This document shows positions 20,470 to 27,500 of a stretch of 27,500 nt of DNA, piece by piece. The notes beneath the pieces were generated by a model. It searched no databases, was not told the origin of the DNA, and saw only the letters and a list, made by a program, of their open reading frames with translations. Numbering within the stretch: position 1 is the first letter of the stretch; each line of letters begins with the position of its first letter. This DNA comes from Theodoxus fluviatilis. Its lineage: Eukaryota; Mollusca; Gastropoda; Cycloneritida; Neritidae. Position numbers and translations under genes: made by a program. Location: positions 1 through 27,500 of the forward strand of contig JAWQFJ010017005.1 in assembly GCA_034096865.1 (NCBI GenBank), written 5' to 3'.

Positions 20470-20587
20470 ATAGCAACATCTCGTATTCTTGTTAGATCTG
20501 GTCCATCTGGTAGATATTGTACCTCTGCAAACTTCTTCTGTATATGTTTGAAAATGTGGGGGTTTTTTCTCCTCAGATCATCATATT
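20470..20587 (-). CDS. possible exon of unknown identity
   Basis: A minus-strand segment of 118 bp bounded by a T-rich acceptor (TTTTTAATTCACTGTCAAG) and a donor (CTAT|GTATGT). The open frame reads YDDLRRKNPHIFKHI, then KKFAEVQYLPDGPD, then LTRIRDV, a composition that looks like protein. It adjoins the broken end of LINE copy D, so it may instead belong to that element. I recognise no family. Confidence 0.28.
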
Positions 20588-20589
20588 CT

Positions 20590-21844
20590 TGACAGTGAAT
20601 TAAAAATTACACTCGTCTTCATACTCTGAACGGAATGGACAATTTTCCCCCGAGTTATTCTCATTTCTTTGGTTTGATTTGAGAGCGTTGTTCCGGAGAA
20701 GGAAGCGAACAAATGCATCCCAATTTTTTTTATGTTCACACTATTCAGATAGCTGTCGCATTTAGGTCTCCACAAATCATAACAGTATTGTTAGGATATG
20801 CCTCTAACAATTCAAGCATAATACTCTAGAAATTGGACAGCATCTTTTTCTTCTCTGCCTCTGTAATAAGGCGAATCCGCAGGTGGTACGTACACGCATA
20901 TAAGAATGATATCTGCGATGTGTACATTTCTCAACCTTAGTATACGTATATTGTCATAGCAACATTTTATCTGAAACACTTGTCAGGCACATGTTTTCTT
21001 TACCATAAACACCACTCCACCAGAACGCCTTCCTTAGCGGGACAGCTTGATAGCAGGTGAATGGTATACAATGTAATCATCAAAATAAATCGAAAAGTCG
21101 AAGGTCTCTGCCGTAAATGTTTCTAAAAAGCACACCATATCAAATAGTGCAATATGTGGCAAGAAATATGCATCAGCGAGCCTGGAAGAGAGTCCCTCAA
21201 TGTTCCAAACCAAGATGGAAAGACCTACTGACCTTACGAGGTGCTGAAAGTCCCTCACGATATACTCCATCTGGTGTCCCCTTCCCACAACACTACGTCG
21301 CTCCGCCTCAGCGGACTCAGGACCGTGGCCTGCACGTCAGGTTTGCGAAGGTGTAACCACAGTGGAGTCACGAGGCTTTACAACCTTGGAGTGTCAAAGT
21401 CTGCCACTCCACACATCTTCCTGCGAGTGCTCAGTCTCTTCCACACTGTTTTCGACTTGTGGCGTGCCCACCGGTAATCCCCCAACATCTGCTCTAGCAT
21501 CTGCAAATGCGTCCTCATCACAGTCACCTTCAGCCGTTTCCCCACCCCCAGTCTCTTCAGACTCGTGATTGGTGCACTTGGTCGTCGTCCGACCGTCCAG
21601 CCAACCAAGGAAGGAGGTTTGAGAGCCACCTGCACTTTGCGAGCGCACCGAGCGCACCGCACGTGCGTTTACTCTCACGGATGTCCCTGTCAGCACGGGT
21701 TCTGCGCGCTCGCTACAACTCGGTGCCCCCAGGGGCAAGGTCGGGTCAGAGCGGCCGCCAAACACTATCGTCATTGCGTCGCTTGTCTTGCTACTAGGCA
21801 ACGGAATGTCTGCCGCAGCTGCCTGATGGACTGGATGTCGCTGA

Positions 21845-21847
<3 letters not shown>
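20590..21847 (-). pseudogene. LINE copy D: ORF2 N-terminus and endonuclease only
   Basis: On the minus strand from 21847 there is first a hydrophilic, acidic leader (for example NHESEETGGGETAEGDCDED). Then comes the endonuclease start LSILVWNIEGLSSRL (about 21165-21220), with CFLETFTAETFDF and HSPAIKLSR. Next are RRSGGVVFMVKKTCA (about 20985-21030), ILICVYVPPADSPYYRGREE (about 20860-20915) and VMICGDLNATA (about 20755-20790). The active-site pattern CGDLNA is intact but stops surround it. RT and 3' end are missing. The 5' side ends at the AG tract that joins copy E. Confidence 0.83.

Positions 21848-21885
<38 letters not shown>
21848..21885. repeat. (GA)n tract at the LINE E/D junction
   Basis: 38 bp of pure GA, between copy D and the 3' terminus of copy E (minus strand: AATAAAGTTCAGTTCAT then TC repeats). 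Confidence 0.95.
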
Positions 21886-21888
<3 letters not shown>

Positions 21889-21896
21889 ACTGAACT

Positions 21897-22690
21897 TTAT
21901 TGAAAGGGTCTCCAGTCCATTACACATGAATAATATAGTATAATCTCCATCACCTGCTTCCTGTATAAATTGACTCCATTTGTCTCTGACATTGCAACTC
22001 CTCTCCTCTTCATCACATGATTAAGGTAGGTACAAACAGCTCGCACTTTTGTTAGCTCATTTGTTCCCATTAATTGCACGAATACATTGATGCGTTCAAT
22101 AAGGTGCAGAACCACAATTTTGCTTATCAGATCACTAATTGCTGGACACCAGATCAAAATATGATATTCATCTTTAACCTTTTCCTGGCACAATGGACAT
22201 AATGTCTTGATGATTGTATCATACCGGTGTTTATGGATGTACAGTGATGCAAATCAAAATTTAACTAATGCCTCTCTAAAGATCTATTTATCTACTTTAT
22301 ACACATATGCCTCTACTCCAAACGTGGTTTTAAACTTCCTGTATAGTGCATAACTGTCACTCCTGTACAGCTCTTTCGTCCATTTTCTCTGAATCTGTTA
22401 ATCAAAGCATCTTTCAGGCGACACAAAAGAAGACTCGCTCTGAAAAACTTGACTTTCCCACACATATTCCAATTTGTTTTCCCTTAACATGGTACGTAGC
22501 CTGTATGCCCAGTTGTTCCCGTACTCAATGGTTTTTGAGAGCATTCTGTATACCCTTTTTGGCAATCTTTCTTCGCCCATTTTCAGGGTTTAAGCCAGTC
22601 CTTGGCTATTCGCATAGTTGCGTTAACCGATGAAGGGATTCGTCCTGTGTCCCCATAGATCTTGATATTAGGTTTTTTTACAGACACATT
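21897..22690 (-). pseudogene. LINE copy E, ORF2 C-terminal region
   Basis: Minus-strand pieces: ERLPKRVYRMLSKTIEYG and LRENKLEYVWESQ (22398-22580), the helical region after the RT in related LINEs; then CQEKVKDEYHILIWCP (about 22145-22193), the Cys/His cluster C-x-x-(E/K)...(E)YH-x-L-x-x-CP; then a short tail. The stop (21897) lies just before AATAAA, so the 3' untranslated part is only about 10 bp. Confidence 0.75.
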
Positions 22691-23800
22691 AAAATTGTTT
22701 AAGGCTGTGCAGATGGACAGTTTCAATGACATCCCATTTGCAAAGGCCCCATACTTCGGCTGCATAGAGTAAAATGGGCTGCACTTGACACTCAAATATC
22801 ATGAAGAATAAATCTGGGATCACATAGCCGAGTTTTTTTTCTCTCTTCAGATTCTTGCTAATCTGGACCACTGCTGCCTTTCCTCTTGAGGCCAGTTCAA
22901 CCAAGGCAACGTTTGAACTCATCTTGGTCGTAAAGCAGAACGTAAGTTCCACATTGCCTTGAATATCTGTATGACTTTCAACTTGCTCATGGTAGCCAAT
23001 TCATCCATGCAAACGTTCATTGATAGTTTGGTAGAGAAAGTGATTTTAAGTTTTTTGTATCGGTTGACTATTTCAAGTTTTCTATTGTCAACCAACCATT
23101 TTTCACCCTGAGCTAAGAATCCTCCTCTTCTAAAGACTATGATTTTGGTCTTGTCACTATTGATTCTCAGGCCAAGGGAATTTGAAACACACGCAAAGTT
23201 ATTTGGCTGAGTTTGTAATCAGCAGGGGGTTGTAGAGAAAATGCCACATCATCGGCAAAGAGTAGGAGGAAAAGCTCTTCTTTTCCCGGTAGAAGCCGTA
23301 TTTGCGGACGTAGTCGGCGACGAAATTCACGTAGAGGGAGAATATTGTCAGCGACTCTAAGGCACCTGGTTTCACGCCAACCGAAAAGCCGAAGAAGTCG
23401 GACAAGACGTGATTCCTTCGGACACATGATTCAACACGAGCATACATGGATTTTAGCATGTGCACAAACTTGGTGGACACTCCAGAGTATTCTAAGGCTC
23501 TCCAAAGCTGTTCGCGGTTTACCGAGTCGAAGGCCTTTTTCGTAGTCAACAAAGGCTACATACAGTTTTCCTCGGCGTTCCCCGTGAACGTGCTTCAGAA
23601 TCATAGCGTAAAACGTGTAGACATGGTCTGCTATGTAGTAGTTCAGTCAAAACCAGCTTGTTCAGGGTAGGTTTTGTTCTCTTCCTCTGCCAATGTACGC
23701 AGACGGTTGGTTAGTATTGATGAAAATACCTTGCTGAGTACGTTTAGCAAGGATATTCCTATACTAGCGGGAAAAGGTTAGGGACGGACCACTGATTTTA
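22690..23800 (-). pseudogene. LINE copy E reverse transcriptase remnant
   Basis: Blocks in order on the minus strand: GISLLNVLSKVFSSILTNRL (about 23690-23760), YYIADHVYTFYAMILKHVHG and GKLYVAFVDYEK (about 23540-23640), then after a frameshift KAFDSVNREQLWRALEYSGV and FVHMLKSMYARVESCVR (23380-23540), GVKPGALESLTIFSLYVN (RT block, usually GV(R/K)QGCxLSP), LLFADDVAF with the catalytic Asp pair (plus 23248-23259), and the post-RT block LFFMIFECQVQPILLYAAEV (22780-22830). Several frameshifts make it non-functional. Confidence 0.88.
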
Positions 23801-24000
23801 CCTCCTATATTCATTTGTCTGAAACACCCTGTTCCTTTGTCAACAAAATCAAATGGTTGTCACATGTTATTTTCATAAGGCGGCCATTGCATCGTCTAGA
23901 TAACTGATCTCGTCTAGTTCGTGGATTTTTGTAACAGAGTCATTGCGGGCTTGCGTCTTGAGTACCATCTCGTCGCTGACTTCACAAGAAGTTGGAATCA

Positions 24001-24225
24001 GTTCAGTTAGTTCAGTTCAGTCTCTTAACCCTGAGATGGGTTGTTGAGGCACCACTGATGACTTTCGGACAATCTTCCTCCATCGATCTCTATCCTCTGT
24101 GGCTCGCTGTGAGTCAGCAAAGGTCACGCCTGTCCACTCTTTGATGTTGTCTTCCCACCTCTTTCTCTGCCTGCCTCTCCTTCTCCCACCTGGTACGGTA
24201 CCTTGCAGGATGGATCGCACAGCTC
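24001..24225 (-). mobile_element. LINE copy F: 5'-truncated 3' end nested in copy E
   Basis: The last 60 or so residues of a LINE ORF2 of a different type: ILQGTVPGGRRRGRQRKRWED, NIKEWTGVTFADSQRATEDR, RWRKIVRKSSVVPQQP, then stop at about 24017. This is a widely found C-terminal domain of LINE ORF2 proteins. The 3' end is ACTGAACTGAACTAACTGA, a short tandem tail. On both sides the reading of copy E resumes (left: DEMVLKTQARND; right: FKKNIHRAFEALDASVDEAL), so it inserted into E. The right border is estimated from where the E reading is lost. Confidence 0.8.
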
Positions 24226-24399
24226 AGGATAGCCGAGTTAAAAAGTCTAAGGGCTTCGTCTACCGATGCATCTAGCGCTTCGAAGGCCCTGTGTATGTTC
24301 TTTTTGAAGTCGGGAGAGAGCAAGTCGTTTAAAAAATCTTAGGTCTTATTGGTGTTCCATATCACCTTGGAAACTGATGTTTTTTGCTGCAATTAAGTG

Positions 24400-25240
24400 C
24401 GAGTATTCGCATTTCTGGAACCCATTGTAATCTGCAAGGGCATGTGGCTGCTCTCAATCCAACTCGCAACGACGAGATCGAGAAAGCAGTTTGAAAAGTC
24501 ACCAGTTATTAAGCAATAGTCAATGACAGTATACCATGACAGGAGATGTATGTGAATCGCCCTTTTCTGCCCCCATCAGTGCAACCATTTATGATCGTCA
24601 TTTGATGAATAAGGCAAAGATTTATAGTATGTCGCCAAAACTATTCGTAGAAATGTCTTGAGTTTTACGACATTGACTGATAGACAGGCACACAAAAATC
24701 TCACAAGGCTAAAATTGTCATCTTCGTCGTCTCTGATATAAATCCGGATATCCCATTCTCCTATGCGAGCGTTCAAATCGCCGCACACCATCACGGCCGA
24801 GTCAGGGAATAATTATTGAAGGTGCAATATGGCATCTTCCAAACAGGTGAGGCCACAGGATATACTCCGTTCTTTGTAGTAGGGGGGTCTAGTGGCGGGA
24901 CGCAAACAAAGATAAGGATGAGACATTTCTTATTTTTGTCATTCCACATGAAAGCCAACAGATTGTCATATAGGAGTTTGATGTGAATAATGGTTGGTGC
25001 CATTTGCTTTTCCACCAAAACAATGATTTTACCTAATCGTCTTTCTTGTGCAGAAAGCTTTATCGCTGGAGGATGAAAGACTCAGTATCTCTCAAAGTAT
25101 GCTCCAAGTTCAAATGTTTCTGTCGTAAAGATTTCCAGCAGACAACATATTTTGAAAGCAGAGAGATAAAAAAACTAGTTTTCCTAGCTTAGATTTTAGG
25201 CCTTCGATATTCCAGCAAACTATGTTTATGTTGCACAGTT
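24400..25240 (-). pseudogene. LINE copy E endonuclease remnant
   Basis: Minus-strand blocks: INIVCWNIEGLKSKLGKL (about 25180-25240); FVCVPPLDPP (about 24880-24930); MVCGDLNARIGEWD (about 24745-24790), the intact catalytic GDLNA motif; GRFTYISCHG followed by DYCLITGDFSNCF (about 24470-24570), where the catalytic-core DY is kept; and a final SSHMPLQ (usually SDH.P). Frameshifts separate the blocks. Confidence 0.82.
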
Positions 25241-25249
25241 TTGTTGTGG

Positions 25250-26045
25250 GTATATTGTTGTGTGTCGCAGACAAGGTTTGCTGATACTTTGACGTGTTTT
25301 CTCGGGCTATAGAATGCACTCCATGTGAAGGGCGACGGCCGGCCCGTCGTTGTTCCGAGTGGGTAGGACTTTTTTGTGAGGATCTCTCACTGCGGCAAAG
25401 TCGTCCTTGCCACTCGGATGTAAAAGTGGAGGCACGTCTTCTTGTTTTCTTTTGTTGTGAGCTTCCTTCCCTGGGGGGTTGCTGTACAATATCTTCAGTC
25501 TCTCCACCAGGTAGGTTGGCTTCGGGATATGTCGCTCTGTCAGTCTTGCCCGAAGCTACCACTTTACCAAGGTGCTTTGGGTTTTCTTTCGAGCATCCGT
25601 CATGGCTGTAGTGGCTGAAAAGGCATCGGGTTGAGAAGACATGTTCCCGCGAGAGACCGAGTCGACCGGCGATTTCTTCAGGACTCCCGTCTCCGTAGGA
25701 ACATCAGACCCGTCTGTGACCTTGTCCCCGACCAACTGTTGATGGTTATCGCCTTCCCCGTGCAGGGCACTTGGGGACTGAACCATAATGTAGCTCAAAG
25801 AGTCCATATCTGATCCAGTCTCTTTCAGAATCGCTGGAGCCTGCGGAGACGGTGACTGCACCGGAAGTTGCCTTTCTGAGAGATCAACAAGCGCAGCCTT
25901 ATTCGCTGAAGCAGGAGCCTTTGCGAATCTGTGCCCAATGGGCGTGGAGACACAGCTGGTTTCACATGGGTCTGCGTCTCCCGATTTTCGTGGTCGTTTT
26001 CTGTGTCACTGTGATCTGTTGAGGCACTGTATTCGTCGACCACCA
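25250..26045 (-). pseudogene. LINE copy E, hydrophilic N-terminal part
   Basis: Upstream of the endonuclease, fragments rich in Ser, Thr, Glu, Gln and basic residues in changing frames (for example TDHSDTENDHENRETQTHV, SPSALHGEGDNHQQLVGD, SSQQKKTRRRAST). A similar acidic leader precedes the endonuclease in copy D. No domain is recognised; it may be an N-terminal extension of ORF2 or the end of an ORF1. Confidence 0.5.
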
Positions 26046-26058
26046 TGTATTCGGACGA

Positions 26059-26212
26059 AGAGAGAGACAGAAAGAGAGACAGAGAGAAAAAGAGACAGAC
26101 ACACATAGACTCACAGAGAGAGAAAGAGAGATACATAGAGATAAAGAGAGAGAGAGAGACAGAGAGACACAGACAGAAAGACAGATAGAAAGACAGAGAG
26201 AGACAGAGAGAT
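26059..26212. repeat. imperfect (AG)n repeat
   Basis: About 150 bp of AGAG with frequent AAAG, ACAG and ATAG units, just upstream (right) of LINE copy E. Confidence 0.92.
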
Positions 26213-26215
26213 AAT

Positions 26216-26445
26216 GGCACATGTCTATTCAATTAGGTCTGCGGCCTGTTTCGAAGAAAGGTTTACAACAACAAAATGAACGAATCAAAATGTATCAAGA
26301 CTAAAAGTCTTGCATATCAATGCGAGGGTTGGAAAAGAACGTCAATATCTGTTGCATCTCACCAGCAGTCAGGAACAGTCTCGAGCACACCAGTACACAA
26401 TCAGTCTGCACAGTCTACCTTTAATTATATCTGAGGACTCTTAAT
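26216..26445. other. no gene recognised
   Basis: Short intervening DNA between the AG repeat and the open segment on its right. Confidence 0.4.
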
Positions 26446-26840
26446 ACGGGAGATTTGTCCGCTGACCTGCATATTTCTCGATTGCGAGAGGCGGTAACCT
26501 TCCCTTTTGCTGTACGCCAACTAACAGTCCGATAAGCAGTCTGCTCTGATGCATTATTTCTGGAATCGGACGGGTCAAAGGGCGGCGTTTCTTCTTGTCT
26601 GCACATGACGAGGTTGCAGAAAGCTCGACAGTTGGGCAGGTGATGTCGATCCTGTTCAAAGCACTTCGTAGGGAAAGGAGTCTCTTGCGCTGGTCTTCAT
26701 GATATGGTAGGAACAGGCTGTCTGGGTAATCTCCTTCTTCTTCTTCTTTCCGTTCCTGCCCACGATCATCAATAGTGATTACTTTGGCACGTGAATGTTT
26801 TACAGGTTGGGGAGTTTGGGGAGGTGGGGGGAAGAGTCAC
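26446..26840 (-). CDS. possible host exon, unidentified nuclear-type protein
   Basis: The minus strand is open for about 127 codons from 26831 to 26446. It reads PPPPQTPQPVKHSRAKVITI, then DDRGQERKEEEEGDYPDSLF, LPYHEDQRKRLLSLRSALN and SSCADKKKRRPLTRPIP. The Pro-rich start, acidic run and KKKRR basic run look like a disordered region of a nuclear protein. A GCAG acceptor-like site precedes GAACGG at about 26758. Some of the left part may be non-coding. The GAA-rich stretch could instead be the simple tail of LINE copy G. No family is recognised. Confidence 0.35.
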
Positions 26841-26849
26841 AGTGGTCCC

Positions 26850-27180
26850 GTCCTAGCGGGAGGCACGCGACACGAACATGTCGACAGTGCTGACCTCAAC
26901 CACGGCTGGAGGTAGGGCATTCCAGTCCCTTATTGTTCTGGGGAGGAAGGCTGCACTCCGGTACTGCGTTCGGCAGGTGATGAGGCTGAACTGCTGGCTA
27001 TGACATCGTCGCTGGCGTGGTGGTGGGGGAACCAGCTTTGACTTGATGCCAGGACAGTGGACGATGCTGTGTTTGATCTTATACAGCATCGACAGGCGAG
27101 CAAGCTTCCTACGTTCCTCCAGGGACTCCTTTGGTCCCTTGGTAGTCGTGTGACAAGGAGCGCCAATTGTCTGCTATATA
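26850..27180 (-). pseudogene. LINE copy G: C-terminus of an RT, CR1/jockey/RTE-like type
   Basis: The minus strand reads SLEERRKLARLSMLYKIKH (27090-27135), then in 26853-27089 KLVPPPPRQRRCHSQQFSLI, RTQYRSAAFLPRTIRDWNAL and PPAVVEVSTVDMF, ending in a stop at 26853. The S(F/A)-x-PRTI-x-DWN-x-LP block followed by a (S/T)VDxF helix closes the RT protein in several LINE clades. It is 5'-truncated near 27180. It differs in type from copies A-E. It lies between two possible exons of a host gene. Confidence 0.8.
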
Positions 27181-27406
27181 ATTATCGTGAACGGTATGAC
27201 TAAAGTTAGACTGAACTGAAGGCCATGTTGTGAAGCACTGAAAACTCTCGACCAGTACACTCGCAAGGTGAGTGTGTCAGCACTTTTTCCGGACTGATGA
27301 GAGCGCGGGAGTGTACGGTTGAGTGGTTGAGAGCTGAACGAGAGGCACAGTTCAGTTCTCATTTCACGTGCACCCCACCGTGCATTAACGTAGTCGACAT
27401 TAGAAC

Positions 27407-27500
27407 CTGCGGGCGGCAGCTGCCACACTCCAGATCTTTCCTGAATGTCTTCAAGCACTGCTGTAGCTCGTCTGGCGTCACCTCCTCGCTCTCCTCGTCA
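27407..27500 (-). CDS. possible host exon running off the right edge
   Basis: The last 94 bases are open on the minus strand: DEESEEVTPDELQQCLKTF, then RKDLECGSCRPQ, with a donor CAG|GTTCTA at 27406. The exon ends in phase 0. Composition and the donor suggest real coding, but the piece is short and I cannot name a family. It could belong to the same gene as 26446-26840. Confidence 0.33.

Larger units (their letters stand above)
21886..26045 (-). mobile_element. LINE copy E, nearly complete ORF2
   Basis: About 4.2 kb on the minus strand: hydrophilic N-terminal part (about 25250-26045), endonuclease (about 24400-25240), RT (about 22700-23800), C-terminal region (about 21890-22690) and a 3' end reading CAATAAAGTTCAGTTCAT followed by a TC tract. 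It is interrupted at 24001-24225 by element F. No ORF1 is seen upstream; an imperfect AG repeat (26059-26212) lies there instead. Stops and frameshifts are common. Confidence 0.86.

Overview
This is a stretch of animal (eukaryotic) nuclear DNA, most likely from a marine lophotrochozoan such as a gastropod or bivalve mollusc. That guess rests on short exons with GT/AG (and one GC/AG) borders, long AG, AC and CCT microsatellites, a mariner-type transposon, and many decayed non-LTR retrotransposons whose ORF1 carries 2A-like motifs as in marine invertebrate LINEs. No operon, CRISPR array, rRNA, tRNA or prokaryotic gene is visible. The species is not proven by the sequence.

Layout. Positions 1-7000 hold part of one recognisable host gene on the minus strand, a neprilysin-like M13 zinc metallopeptidase. 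Five exons (6824-6907, 6006-6235, 4531-4710, 4120-4200, 2945-3075) and one possible 24-bp microexon (5565-5588) join in compatible phases and encode about 240 residues of the N-terminal lobe. The first exons and the catalytic half are not visible and probably lie outside the window or in unrecognised short exons. In the region downstream of exon 2945-3075, probably a further intron, sits an internally deleted mariner element (1276-2240) with 50-bp inverted repeats and a TA duplication.

From about 8.1 kb to the right end the window is dominated by decayed LINEs, all on the minus strand. Copy B (about 8145-10493) has ORF1 and endonuclease, apparently without RT. Copy A (about 12640-17083) is nearly full length, with ORF1, endonuclease, RT and a C-terminal Cys/His region. 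Copy C (18830-19309) is an ORF1 start only, and copy D (20590-21847) an ORF2 start and endonuclease only. Copy E (about 21886-26045) is a nearly complete ORF2 that abuts D through an AG tract; it is interrupted by a short LINE 3' end F (24001-24225). Copy G (about 26850-27180) is an RT C-terminus of another LINE type. A, B and C share an ORF1 start motif; B and C keep decayed 2A-like sequences. A 236-bp inverted-repeat MITE lies at 17611-17846.

At the right end, two open minus-strand segments (26446-26840 and 27407-27500) could be exons of a second, unidentified host gene, with LINE G in the intron between them. Nothing here looks like a working multi-gene system. The most unusual items are the 2A-bearing ORF1 family, a translated long palindrome inside one ORF1, and the GC-AG intron and possible microexon of the peptidase gene.
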